This document shows positions 17,276 through 26,523 of a DNA stretch of 64,000 bases, piece after piece. The notes under the pieces are model-generated. The model was not told the origin of the DNA and made no database searches. It saw only the letters and a list, made by a program, of their open reading frames with translations. The stretch is from positions 6,200,001-6,264,000 of the forward strand of contig NZ_CP150170.1 in NCBI RefSeq assembly GCF_037963865.1, read 5' to 3'. How positions within the stretch are numbered: the first letter of the stretch is position 1; each line of letters begins with the position of its first letter. Both the position numbers and the translations under genes were made by a program. The stretch is from Paenibacillus sp. FSL R10-2734 (lineage in GTDB: Bacteria; Bacillota; Bacilli; Paenibacillales; Paenibacillaceae).

Positions 17276-18595
17276 CTATTTCGTTGCATCAAACATTTTA
17301 GCTCTAGCAGCATCAAGGGATTGAAGCACCTGTTCTGGTTTCATCATATTAAAAAACATACTCTGTACATTTTTCCCAAGACTTCCATCTGCTCCGTTAT
17401 ATAAAATAGACTGGGGCAAGGTTAACAATGTTTTATCATTTACAGTTTTTAAGACATGCGTGTAATTTGCTGGAGGATTGGCTGTTGCACCTTCTAAAGT
17501 CGGTTCCAGAAGATCGGGTCTACCATCATAATATTCCTGCAAATTCTCTGGCTCTGCTAAAAACTCAAAATATTGTTTGGCGGCATCAATATTTTTACTG
17601 TCCTTGTTAATTAGATGCGTCATTCCTGTTCCGTTCATTGCTAAAGTTTTCAAATCATCTCCGTATGGGGCAGGGAAGGCTAGAAATTTGTCAGCCGATG
17701 GACCACCAGCTGCTTCAATATCATTTACATAAGTAGACCACCCTTGCCACATCGCATATTTACCACTTGCCAAACCTGCAATACCTTGATCATAAGTATC
17801 TGATAAGAAGTTTTCTCCAAAATATCCATTATCAGCGCTATCTTTTAGATTTCTCAAATACTTCAAAGCTTCTTCTGATTCTGCATATTTCATAGTGTTA
17901 TTATTTAATTTCTCATAAGATCCAGTTGCCTTAGATTCAATATTTACTGCAGCATCGAATGCTTGCGCATTATACCATTCCTCTTTACCTGGGAAATAGA
18001 CTGGTGTAATGCCATTCTCAAGCAATTTTTCACTAACCTGTTTAAATTCTTCATAGCTTGTAGGTTCTTTCAGATCATATTTTTCAAAAATTTCAGTGTT
18101 GTAGAGCATCGCACTAAAATCTCTTCCCCATGTAGTAAAACCTACAACTTTATTATCATAACTAGCCTGAACCTTCGCATAGTCAGGATACTTACTAACC
18201 CATGACTCATTGGACAAATCTACAGCATATTTATTTGGTTGAACTTTTAGTAAAGATAATCCTGATTCTGCCATAAATATATCGGGACCTTCTCCAGTTG
18301 CAAGTCTGGTCATTAATACATTCTCATATTGATCACCAGGATTTTCTTGAAAATCAATCTTAATACCCGTCTGTTCTTTAAATTTCTCTGCCAACTTTTT
18401 ATCGACATCTCTAATCCAGCCTGCTGAAGCCATTACAGAAAGTGTAACATCAGTTTTTTTGGCATCGCTTACATTTGATGTCGAAGTTCCCGTATTTGAA
18501 CTTTCACCACAGCCTGTTAATAAACTTAAACCAAGACTTGTAAGCATAACCCCTGTTAATGCTTTTGAAAAAGTTGTTCGTAGATTTTTCTTCAC
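17276..18595 (-). CDS. Extracellular sugar-binding lipoprotein of the ABC importer
   Basis: 439 residues when started at the GTG at 18595, which is preceded by AAGGGGGAC. A longer in-frame reading from ATG 18628 would add 11 residues and lacks a site. Signal peptide with lipobox SLLTGC, then a Ser/Thr-rich linker and a type 1 periplasmic-binding fold (motifs DIFMAESG, KYAMWQGW). It is the first gene of the operon 18595-11639. A promoter and the 55-nt element copy B lie directly upstream, and a divergent kinase/regulator pair begins at 18875. Local base composition is notably AT-rich, like the divergent pair. Confidence 0.9.
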   Translation of the reverse strand: MKKNLRTTFSKALTGVMLTSLGLSLLTGCGESSNTGTSTSNVSDAKKTDVTLSVMASAGWIRDVDKKLAEKFKEQTGIKIDFQENPGDQYENVLMTRLATGEGPDIFMAESGLSLLKVQPNKYAVDLSNESWVSKYPDYAKVQASYDNKVVGFTTWGRDFSAMLYNTEIFEKYDLKEPTSYEEFKQVSEKLLENGITPVYFPGKEEWYNAQAFDAAVNIESKATGSYEKLNNNTMKYAESEEALKYLRNLKDSADNGYFGENFLSDTYDQGIAGLASGKYAMWQGWSTYVNDIEAAGGPSADKFLAFPAPYGDDLKTLAMNGTGMTHLINKDSKNIDAAKQYFEFLAEPENLQEYYDGRPDLLEPTLEGATANPPANYTHVLKTVNDKTLLTLPQSILYNGADGSLGKNVQSMFFNMMKPEQVLQSLDAARAKMFDATK

Positions 18596-18637
18596 TTCGA
18601 AAGTCCCCCTTTTATGAATGCTTTTCATCGACTATGA

Positions 18638-18667
18638 GTTATAAGTCGTTACATAAACAATAAACAA
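18638..18667 (-). promoter_or_regulatory. Promoter of the binding-protein operon
   Basis: On the minus strand, -35 TTGTTT (18662-18667) and -10 TATAAC (18638-18643) with an 18-nt spacer, 42 nt before the GTG start. Element copy B abuts the -35 box, where an AraC-type activator would be expected to bind. Confidence 0.6.
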
Positions 18668-18721
18668 ATTATTTATTCTCTAGAATAGATAAAAGAAACC
18701 TACATGGTGGACTTTTAGAAC
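18667..18721 (-). promoter_or_regulatory. 55-nt upstream element (copy B), candidate response-regulator operator
   Basis: Ungapped match to 11453-11507 (49 of 55). It lies immediately upstream of the -35 box of the binding-protein operon and about 150 nt from the divergent kinase start. The conserved part includes the partial palindrome TATTCTCTAGAATA. Confidence 0.7.
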
Positions 18722-18803
18722 TTGACACATTTATATGGCACATGCAAGAATACAGCTGTAACATGTTATAGCATATTAACTGGATCGTATATTTCAAATA
18801 AAC

Positions 18804-18817
18804 TGATAGCGCTTACA
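18804..18817. promoter_or_regulatory. Candidate cre (CcpA) site
   Basis: TGATAGCGCTTACA, one mismatch from TGWAANCGNTNWCA. It is between the divergent transporter operon and two-component genes, 58 nt before the kinase start. The same one-mismatch form recurs at 40648. Confidence 0.45.
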
Positions 18818-18874
18818 TTGTTTTACTCTCAAAACAATCGTCCTTGTCCGATGAAACTATGGAGAATATAACTT

Positions 18875-20677
18875 ATGTCAAAACTAAACAAAATTCAATT
18901 TAAACTTTTTAAAAACTACACAACGATTATGATTGTAACCATTTCTCTTTTCATGGTCATATTTTATAAATATACATCGACTATATTAGAAGAGAGAGCC
19001 ACAGAATCGCTTTCCCAGTTATCTAATACAGCTATTCAGGAATTAGATATGGTGTTAGCTGAGATGAACACTATGCAAAAAAGAGTGCTCTTTGCCGAAC
19101 AAGCCAAAAGTCTTATCTTTACTGACAGTAAGCTATTTGAGACGCATGATTATAAGCTACAAAGAGAATTTAATTACCTTGCTACCTTAATTTATGAACC
19201 TCAGCACTATAAGAATTATCAAATAAATATTCTAAATCTGAATGGAAATTATGCTGGATTTGGTCATAATTACTTCGTAAAAAAAATAGATACAAGTAAA
19301 TTAGATAATCAATCACTAATTGCTGACATCCTTAAGCTGGACGGTAAAAAGTTAATTACTCCTCCACATGTTACCGCTTGGGCTAGCAAAGGTACACAAG
19401 TAGTCTCTCTTTATCGCTCTTTTTCTGAGAATGTTTCTGATCCTAAACCTACTGCAATAATTGAAACTCAAGTCAACTATCAAGAAATAATTGATATTAT
19501 TAATACAAACTTGAATAAATTATTATCTAAAAATACTAAACAAATCATTATCTATGATTCAAATCAGCAATTAATCTATCCTTTAAATAATGCTGAGTTG
19601 TCTTTAGATCATTACTTTGCTTCAATTACTCCATCAACTAATTCCTCATTTATTCTAAAAAATGAAAATACGATCGATAATGAAAAACTAATTATTGCTG
19701 GAACTCAGTCAGATTTTTCGGGTTGGACGGTACTCGCAACAGAACCTGAAGATGAGCTTCTAGCTCCAATTAATGCATTACGTAACACTTTATCTTTGAT
19801 TGGTCTTATTGCTGTATGTCTTACAATGGTAATAAATTATTTGTTATCTCGAAAACTGTCAAATCCAATCAGACAAATACATACCAATATGAAGAAACTA
19901 AAATTAGATGAGTTACCCATCCATCTTCCTCAGAATATGAATAGCGGTATTGTTGAAATTGAAGGTTTACACCATGTATTTGTTAAAATGTGCGACCAAT
20001 TGCAAGATTCGTTAGATGCTGTTGTTGCCGCAAGATCACTTGAAATACAATCTCGTCTTACTGCCATGCAATCACAGATGAATCCTCATTTTATATATAA
20101 TACGTTAGCTATCATCAAAATTATGGGAAAAGAATCTGCCAATAAAGGGATCGTAGACATATGCACCAATCTTTCAACTATGCTACGCTATGTTTCGAGT
20201 TCTAGTAGTAGCCCTGTACTTATCAAAGATGAGCTCGATTACACTTACAACTATTTAAACCTTATGAAGATCAGGTTTCAGGATAATTTAATCTACCATT
20301 TAAATATTCCTGAAGAATTATATAACATTGAAATTCCAAGATTAATTATTCAACCACTAGTAGAAAATAGTATAAAATTCGCTACCGAAATTTCTCCTCC
20401 ATGGATAATAGATATACAAGGCACAATTGATCATAATAACTGGTTTATTACAGTTTCCGATAATGGCATTGGCATTACAAAGCAAAAATTAGTAGAGCTT
20501 CAAAAGAAGTTTTCGGAATTCAATATTTACCGAGATATTTCAAATAGTCAGATTAACGGTATGGGGTTAATTAACATATTTGCAAGGTTGAAAATATTAT
20601 ATGGGGATGAAGTCATTTTTAAAATTGAACCATTACCTGATCGAGGAGTTTCTATTACAATAGGAGGTAAACTATGA
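18875..20677 (+). CDS. YesM-type sensor histidine kinase (second system)
   Basis: 600 residues. Transmembrane helix about 15-35, extracellular Cache-like sensor about 36-300, second helix about 305-327, HAMP linker, then a YesM-type kinase with phospho-acceptor His405 in NPHFIYNTLA, an N-box QPLVENSIKFA and the glycine box DNGIGI. Probably senses the glycan taken up by the divergent transporter (17276-15444). It overlaps the regulator gene by four nucleotides (ATGA), indicating coupled translation. More AT-rich than the first system at 1756, and clearly a different lineage rather than a recent copy. Confidence 0.93.
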   Translation: MSKLNKIQFKLFKNYTTIMIVTISLFMVIFYKYTSTILEERATESLSQLSNTAIQELDMVLAEMNTMQKRVLFAEQAKSLIFTDSKLFETHDYKLQREFNYLATLIYEPQHYKNYQINILNLNGNYAGFGHNYFVKKIDTSKLDNQSLIADILKLDGKKLITPPHVTAWASKGTQVVSLYRSFSENVSDPKPTAIIETQVNYQEIIDIINTNLNKLLSKNTKQIIIYDSNQQLIYPLNNAELSLDHYFASITPSTNSSFILKNENTIDNEKLIIAGTQSDFSGWTVLATEPEDELLAPINALRNTLSLIGLIAVCLTMVINYLLSRKLSNPIRQIHTNMKKLKLDELPIHLPQNMNSGIVEIEGLHHVFVKMCDQLQDSLDAVVAARSLEIQSRLTAMQSQMNPHFIYNTLAIIKIMGKESANKGIVDICTNLSTMLRYVSSSSSSPVLIKDELDYTYNYLNLMKIRFQDNLIYHLNIPEELYNIEIPRLIIQPLVENSIKFATEISPPWIIDIQGTIDHNNWFITVSDNGIGITKQKLVELQKKFSEFNIYRDISNSQINGMGLINIFARLKILYGDEVIFKIEPLPDRGVSITIGGKL

Positions 20678-22245
20678 CAAACACAAGAAATTACACTGTA
20701 TTGGTCGTAGAAGATGAACCAATTATTCTACAAGATACTATAAATGAAATAACAAATTCAGAAATGAACTTTCAAGTTATAGGAACTGCCTCGAATGGTT
20801 TAGAAGCACTTCATATGTATAAAGAATTAAAACCAGATGTTGTATTTACGGATATACAGATGCCTGTTATGAATGGATTGCAATTAACTAAGGAATTAAA
20901 AGAATTAGATCCAGATTTATACATTGTTATATTAAGTGGCTATAGTGATTTTGAATATGCGCAACAAGCGATTAAATTAGGTGTAAAAGAATATCTTCTA
21001 AAGCCTCTCGATGCAGAGGAACTTACCGTTTTACTTAAAAAATTTCATTCATCTCTTAACCAAAAATATAAATCTAACGAATCTACTATGTTGTTATCCA
21101 CATTGAATGGAATGGAAGATATTCATTCATTGCCTTTTTGTTATAAGCAAAATTATTTTGTCTTATTTCTTGTAGGTTTAGGTAATTTATTTCATAATTC
21201 TCTATCTAGTAGTATGGTTTCTAGCATTTCTTCTTTATGGGAAAAAATAAACTGGGATCAATTATTTGTTCATGTTTTTGGAAGTGATCAACAAGTTTGG
21301 CTTATCAATGAACTATGTCCTAATCAAAAGTATATTGTTTTCACTATAGACAAGAATAGTTCAAACGAAGAAATACATCATCTAGCGAATAAATTTCTAC
21401 ACAAGTTGCAGTCCTGTATCGACATCACAGCCATTAGCATATGCCATAATAATCAACCTATTTCCTATGATAAAATTCCCGATACTTCTCAAAAAATACG
21501 TTGGAAATTAGAAAATAACTTTGTTATAGGAAAAAAGGTCGTATATTCGTGTGGAAATATACAAGATAAACCAATATCACCCTATTTAGAACCAAACATC
21601 CAAAATAAACTTAAAATAAGTATGTATTCCAATAACTTAAATATCTTAAAAAAAGACCTCTTTTCAGTACTAGAGGAATATGACAATAGAATGTTGCCCC
21701 AAAAAACAGTCGAACAAAATTTGATGCAAATCATAAATCTCCTAACTCATCACTATCAACTTGACGCTATTGTCAATTCTGTTCATGTTGAGTATGTTTT
21801 GCATACTTTGTTATTTACTGCAAACAGTTTAAACTCAATAAAAGAGGAAATATGGAATATTATTCATGACTTAATACAATCTCGATCTTTAGAATATTTC
21901 AGTAATGAGGAATTAGCTAATCAATTGATCGAATATCTTAAGGTACATTTCTCAGAGGATATTAAAGTTGAAGATTTGTCAAAGCACTTTAATTTTAATG
22001 GCACCTATCTTGCTAGAGTATTCAAAAAATATACGGGTGACTCGCCGATGAAATACCTTATAGATTTAAGAATCAATGACGCCATTCGATTAATTCGAGA
22101 AAGGGAAGATTTAGATATCAAGCTAATTTCTGAAATGGTTGGCTATACAGATCCTCGCTATTTTAGTCGTATTTTTAAAGCACGGATCGGTACCTCCCCT
22201 TCTGAATATAGGAATACTGTTTATAATTTTTCAGAGAGCAAATAA
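20674..22245 (+). CDS. YesN-type response regulator with AraC DNA-binding domain (second system)
   Basis: 523 residues. Receiver domain (1-120) with VVEDEP and phospho-acceptor Asp60 in FTDIQMPVMNG; conserved Lys in EYLLKPLD. Variable middle, then AraC-type helix-turn-helix (about 420-518) ending in MVGYTDPRYFSRIFKARIG. GGAGGT lies upstream of the ATG within the kinase gene. It is the best candidate to bind the 55-nt elements at 11453 and 18667, and so control both the import operon and the surface GH95-like enzyme. Confidence 0.93.
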   Translation: MTNTRNYTVLVVEDEPIILQDTINEITNSEMNFQVIGTASNGLEALHMYKELKPDVVFTDIQMPVMNGLQLTKELKELDPDLYIVILSGYSDFEYAQQAIKLGVKEYLLKPLDAEELTVLLKKFHSSLNQKYKSNESTMLLSTLNGMEDIHSLPFCYKQNYFVLFLVGLGNLFHNSLSSSMVSSISSLWEKINWDQLFVHVFGSDQQVWLINELCPNQKYIVFTIDKNSSNEEIHHLANKFLHKLQSCIDITAISICHNNQPISYDKIPDTSQKIRWKLENNFVIGKKVVYSCGNIQDKPISPYLEPNIQNKLKISMYSNNLNILKKDLFSVLEEYDNRMLPQKTVEQNLMQIINLLTHHYQLDAIVNSVHVEYVLHTLLFTANSLNSIKEEIWNIIHDLIQSRSLEYFSNEELANQLIEYLKVHFSEDIKVEDLSKHFNFNGTYLARVFKKYTGDSPMKYLIDLRINDAIRLIREREDLDIKLISEMVGYTDPRYFSRIFKARIGTSPSEYRNTVYNFSESK

Positions 22246-22274
22246 TAAATTTACGTTCTGAGGAAGTGTTAATT

Positions 22275-22314
22275 ACTGTCCTAGCACTATATTTAGTGAC
22301 TAGGGCAGTTTTTA
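22275..22314 (+). terminator. Terminator of the second two-component operon
   Basis: Long hairpin ACTGTCCTAGCACTA / TAGTGACTAGGGCAGT followed by TTTTT on the plus strand, 30 nt after the regulator stop codon. Confidence 0.85.
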
Positions 22315-22426
22315 TTCTGTGCTTTTCTAGTAAACCTAACTTATATTTTTCATACTTGACTCAGCCAAATTAATGGCTGTCATAATCACCCGTTAATCGA
22401 AGCAGAATGCCTCGCGACATCCAACC

Positions 22427-22630
22427 TTAACCGCTGCGTACTTCTTCTGTTTCCACGTTTCGATATATAACTGTCGATTTCGATCCACGCAGCAACACTG
22501 GAAAAGCTGGAGCAGCAAAATACTGTGCAGGCCTGAATACGAAAACAACAGATTCACTGCCATCTTGACTAATGTATTGCAGAGAAGTAAAGTTCCGCCC
22601 GCGCTTGCCCAAGTCTACGGCTGCAGCCCT
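22427..22630 (-). pseudogene. C-terminal fragment of a glycosidase, possibly GH36 alpha-galactosidase
   Basis: Minus-strand frame with the coherent segment RNFTSLQYISQDGSESVVFV followed by FRPAQYFAAPAFPVLLRG and VETEEVRSG. This looks like the C-terminal beta-sandwich of GH36-type alpha-galactosidases. The usual GL after LLRG is missing, there is no start, and the upstream end fuses into a sigK fragment. It is a remnant only; the family call is by eye and uncertain. Confidence 0.35.
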
Positions 22631-22639
22631 TGGCAGCTT

Positions 22640-22815
22640 TGTCCGTACCAATCGGATCGTGCAGAGATACATCTTTACGAGTCTTCTTCAAAGATCTAAG
22701 GTGCAATAAGATTTCGTTTTCAATACAACGGACAGCAAAAGTGGCCAGTTTTGTCCTTTGTTCGGACGGTAGCTCTCAAGGCTTTGATCAAGCCGATGGT
22801 TCCGATGGAGATTAC
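22640..22815 (-). pseudogene. Short decayed sigK fragment (copy 2)
   Basis: About 175 nt matching intact sigK residues about 79-150 (ISIGTIGLIKA to HDPIGTDK), with at least two frame disruptions around GLIKALESY and NKGQNWPLLL. Both ends are abrupt: upstream it stops at ATTACCCCACC, downstream it joins the glycosidase remnant. It cannot be functional. Confidence 0.85.
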
Positions 22816-22958
22816 CCCACCTAGGGCAGAAATGCTCACCCGACTGCAGTACCGATACCGCCGAATGAGCTCGAAATTGATTTAATTTCATGTCTTATTT
22901 AAAATGATAGAAAATATTCCTGTTTTCACCTTAAGTTATTTTCACAATAGGAGGAAAA

Positions 22959-23027
22959 ATGAATACTAAAAAAATAAATATCTTAATAGGATTTTCTGAA
23001 TATGTTTTTTTATTTTCATTTTATTAG
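22959..23027 (+). pseudogene. Tiny hydrophobic ORF with a good ribosome site
   Basis: ATG 22959 preceded by ATAGGAGGAAAA, encoding 22 residues: MNTKKINILIGFSEYVFLFS then FY, and TAG. The strong site and the hydrophobic start suggest the beginning of a membrane protein whose remainder has been lost. A real short peptide cannot be excluded. Confidence 0.25.
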
Positions 23028-23048
23028 CGCCACCTACTCTGACTGAAC

Positions 23049-23080
23049 AAAAAAGCAACTCCCCTATTGGCAAGTCGCTT
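23049..23080 (-). terminator. Terminator downstream of sigK copy 3
   Basis: Stem AGCGACT / AGTTGCT followed by TTTTTT on the minus strand. It lies about 50 nt beyond the end of the sigK fragment at 23127. Confidence 0.6.
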
Positions 23081-23126
23081 CTAACACTCTATTGTGAATC
23101 TCTATATATTATCTAAATTATCCTAC

Positions 23127-23645
23127 CGCTTCGCCTTATAAAACTCATGATACAACTTCATGAGCGCCCTTTTCTCTATCCGCGAAACATAACTCCGCTA
23201 CACGCCAAGCTCCTTGGCAATCTCCCGCTGCGTTCTTTCTTCTCCACCTGTATCAAGTCCGAATCTGCCAACTACACTTCCTTTTCCCGGTCATCCAGAA
23301 TATCAAGGTTACGATAAATCTTACTTTTCTCAATCTTCAAATCAACTTCTTTAATAACATCATCGGCCTCTGAGCCAAGGATATCGATCAAAGTATTCTC
23401 GTTGCCTTCCTTGTCTGTCCCAATCGGATCGTGCAAAGATACATCTTTACGAGTTTTCTTGAGCGATCTTAGGTGCATCAGGATTTCGTTTTCAATACAA
23501 CGGGCAGCAAAAGTGGCCAGCTTTGTACCTTTGTTCGGGCGATAGCTTTCGATAGCTTTAATCAGGCCGATGGTGCCGATGGAGATTAAGTCCTCCATGT
23601 CTTCCCCAGTGTTATCGAATTTCTTGAGGTTATAGACACGATGTG
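23127..23645 (-). pseudogene. Decayed, N-terminally truncated sigK copy (copy 3)
   Basis: Minus-strand copy spanning the same part of sigK as copy 1 (from KKFDNTGEDMED) and continuing to the true C-terminus (FYKAKR). Two lesions: a deleted A near 23273 (ACTACACTTCC, against ACTACAACTTCC) shifts the frame, and the helix-turn-helix motif GISRSYVSR reads GV, stop, RSYVSR. Codons before KKF are replaced by DNA also present upstream of copy 1. The region 23653-23842 beyond it shows small hairpins but no gene. Confidence 0.9.
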
Positions 23646-23842
23646 ATGTCATTTCTGCCGGCTAAGGTGTCTACCGTTTCCCGTCAGTTCGAATCTGTTG
23701 TGTGCTACAACCTCCAGGATAGAGAATCACTTCTCTTGAGGTACAAATCCAAGCTTTTAACTTAACCGTCTTACTGGTTGTCCATCTGGGATAAATCATC
23801 ACCAGATGTAATAACTGATATTTCTACTAGTATGAAACCCAC

Positions 23843-24622
23843 TCAAAACGAAGGGGGCGAAAGAATGCTGTTTAATTTTCTGTCAGCTTCATTCACCAAA
23901 TCAAACCAGCTTAGGTTCCAACCGCCTTTAGTAACAGCCAGCCTCAAGGTCTGTGTACCCGCTTCCAATGATACCGTATCAGAGATAATTTTCCAGTTCT
24001 GGAAACCCCCGGTTGCCGGGAATGAAGTGGTTTTCTTATTAACTCCGTCTATCGTAAATTGAACCTCGCCGGTATCTTTACTTACAGCTACTCTATAATT
24101 TACTTTATAGATTCCACTGGTGGTTACGTTTATTTTATAATCCATCCAATCGCCTGGGTCGATATACGATACGTTTTCGGTACCTTCATAGCTTGGTTCT
24201 GTCCGTATTCCCGACATGGCATCGTAATCTTCCGCTTAGAATTTTCCAGAAACTTTCGGTATCAGCTTTAACTGGAACCAATTCAGCTTCCACCCGTTTT
24301 GGGACGGATAGAGCCGTATCTTTTGCTCCCCTTCTTCCAATGTAACACTATCACTTACTATCATCCATTTTTTTAAGCCGCCTGTAGTCGGAAATGAAGG
24401 CATCTTCAGATTGACTCCGTTCACCTGCAACTGAACTTTGCCGGTATACCCCGAGTCAACAGCAACACGATATTTCACCTTGTAGGTTCCGGCGGTTGCA
24501 ACATTGACTATGTAGTCCATCCAAACGCCAGCATCAATAGAACCTACATCCTATGTGCCTTCGAAAAGAATAGGAGGATGCCCCTTCCCCGATTCACATT
24601 CCGTGAATTGAGCATATAGCAT
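23843..24622 (-). pseudogene. Broken glycosidase C-terminus with two tandem CBM6 domains
   Basis: Read on the minus strand from ATG 24622 (RBS GGAAGGG): LYAQFTECESGKGHPPILFE then GT, TAG (24551-24553), DVGSIDAGVWMDYIVNV and a first CBM6; then GKF, TAA (24236-24238), AEDYDAMSGIRTEP and a second CBM6 (DPGDWMDYKINV ... NWKIISDTVSLEAGTQTLRL) to the stop at 23843. Both stops are in frame, and replacing each by one base (for example CAG for TAG) restores a continuous protein. CBM6 binds beta-glycan chains. The catalytic part that would precede it is missing. Confidence 0.8.
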
Positions 24623-24656
24623 CCCTTCCTACTTATCCAATCATTGTATAGTCTTG

Positions 24657-26417
24657 CTATAGTTGAGGTGTTGACTCAAAACGAAACGTCTTTCCTGCAC
24701 CATGCAGCTCAAACACGACGATGCGATTGCTTCCTTGCTTTAGAATTGGAGCTGGAACATAGAGCGAGCGCTGCGGTCCGACTTCCCAGTATCGACCCAG
24801 ATTAAAGCCATTAACGAATGCGACTCCCTTCTTCCATCCGTCCAGATACAGGAAGGTGTCGGCAGGTTCTCCTTCAATGACAAGCTCTGCTTCATAAAAT
24901 GAAGGCTCTGTTCCCTCTTCACCCAACATCAGTTCGTCTTCAAATAGCGATTCAAAATCGGGGGCGCCTTGAAGCGGCAGTGTCCGTACCTCCCAATGTG
25001 AATGGAATTGGTAATCAAGCCTTACGCCATTCACAATCCCCTTGCGATCTGATGCCAGCAACGGTCCATAATTAACGCGTCCCATGTTCTCGACTAGCAG
25101 ATCAAGCTTGGCTCCCCCTTCTGGTACATGAATCGTGAACGGCTCTTTACTCGTATCCCAGCGCTCAATTACACCTACAGGCTTGTTATCGATCAATACC
25201 AATGCCCGATCGCGAACATCATCGACATTTAATGTATATGTTTGCTGCGCATCGCTAATTTGTGTGGTATAGAGGATGAAGCCGTATGCTTGTCCATAGC
25301 ATTCCATTGGCTCTGGCACTATGCTGATCTGCGGTATAGACAGCGTGTCAAGAGCATGGTACAAGCTTACTCTTCGCTTCACGTCTACAGTTCCGTAACC
25401 TACCTTAACTGTATTCGCTGGGAGCGGTTCTTCAGGAACTGGAGCATACTTGCCGATCACTTCTCGAAAAAAATGATATTTCGATGTGAGATCACCCGCT
25501 TCACTAATCGGCGAGTCATAATCATAGCTCGTGATGGTCGGATCGTACTTCTCAGAGTAATTCGCGCCGTTCATAAATCCGAAGTTCGTACCGCCATGTG
25601 CCATATAAAAATTAACGGAAGCTCCTCGAGCCAGTATTTCATCAAGGGAATTGGCTGCATCTTTGCCATCACGCGTATGATGTTCTTTGCCCCATTGGTC
25701 AAACCATCCATTCCAGAATTCCATGCACATTAACGGTGCATCTGGCTGATGCTTTAATAGCGTGTCAAAGCCTTCATTCGCACGAGATCCGAAGTTGGCG
25801 GTAGCCCATATCCCGCTAGTTATTCCTCCACTTAGCATTAGATCATTCGGACCATCTGAGGTAAAAAGCAGCTCCTCAATGCCACGCTCAACTAGCATTT
25901 GTCGCAGTGCTTGCAAATAAGCCTGATCATTACCATAGCTACCGTATTCATTTTCAATCTGGAAGGCGAGAATTGGTCCACCTTTACTCTTCTGCAACGG
26001 AGCCAGCAGCGGAATGAGTTGATCATAATAGGCAGCGACCTTCTGTAAATAGCTTGGATCGCTTGTACGCAACCGAAGCTCGCGGTTTAACAGCCATGCT
26101 GGAAATCCGCCAAATTCCCACTCGGCGCATATATAAGGTGCTGGTCGAACGATCAGGTATAAGCCGACCTGCTCTGCGATTCGTATAAACTTAACGATGT
26201 CAGCCATCCCTTCAAAGTGAAACTCACCTTCATGTGGTTCGTGAACGTTCCAAGGCACATAGGTCTCAACCGTATTACAACCCATCGCTTTAATCTTCCG
26301 TAACCGATCTTCCCAATACTCAGGCACACAGCGAAAATAATGCATCGCTCCTGAGATGATGCGAAATGGCTCTCCCTCTAGCAATAGTTTCTGTTGAGGC
26401 CAAGATAAGCTTATCAT
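24657..26417 (-). CDS. GH35 beta-galactosidase, cytoplasmic
   Basis: 586 residues from the ATG at 26417 (RBS GAGAGGGGAAG; an upstream in-frame ATG at 26441 lacks a site). GH35 TIM barrel about 10-330 with the family signature around GGPILAFQIENEYGS. Acid/base is Glu157 in IENEYG; nucleophile is Glu233 in MEFWNGW. The C-terminal beta-domains hold the usual YLDGWKKG and FNLGRYWEVGPQ motifs. No signal peptide, so it releases terminal beta-galactose from imported oligosaccharides. Last gene of the minus-strand operon starting at 33317; the gap from the GH2 gene is 106 nt. Confidence 0.93.
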   Translation of the reverse strand: MISLSWPQQKLLLEGEPFRIISGAMHYFRCVPEYWEDRLRKIKAMGCNTVETYVPWNVHEPHEGEFHFEGMADIVKFIRIAEQVGLYLIVRPAPYICAEWEFGGFPAWLLNRELRLRTSDPSYLQKVAAYYDQLIPLLAPLQKSKGGPILAFQIENEYGSYGNDQAYLQALRQMLVERGIEELLFTSDGPNDLMLSGGITSGIWATANFGSRANEGFDTLLKHQPDAPLMCMEFWNGWFDQWGKEHHTRDGKDAANSLDEILARGASVNFYMAHGGTNFGFMNGANYSEKYDPTITSYDYDSPISEAGDLTSKYHFFREVIGKYAPVPEEPLPANTVKVGYGTVDVKRRVSLYHALDTLSIPQISIVPEPMECYGQAYGFILYTTQISDAQQTYTLNVDDVRDRALVLIDNKPVGVIERWDTSKEPFTIHVPEGGAKLDLLVENMGRVNYGPLLASDRKGIVNGVRLDYQFHSHWEVRTLPLQGAPDFESLFEDELMLGEEGTEPSFYEAELVIEGEPADTFLYLDGWKKGVAFVNGFNLGRYWEVGPQRSLYVPAPILKQGSNRIVVFELHGAGKTFRFESTPQL

Positions 26418-26523
26418 AATACTTCCCCTCTCTAGATACATAAACCATGTTCTAATTCGATCTTTAGCACGGCTTGAAATCTTGTATACCCACGTCCAAC
26501 TTCAACTGATTCAACTTCAGAAT

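Noticed and set aside
23653..23842. Structured RNA or group II intron end, suggested by several small hairpins
   Set aside because: No domain V-like sequence, no reverse transcriptase and no clear long-range pairing could be found.
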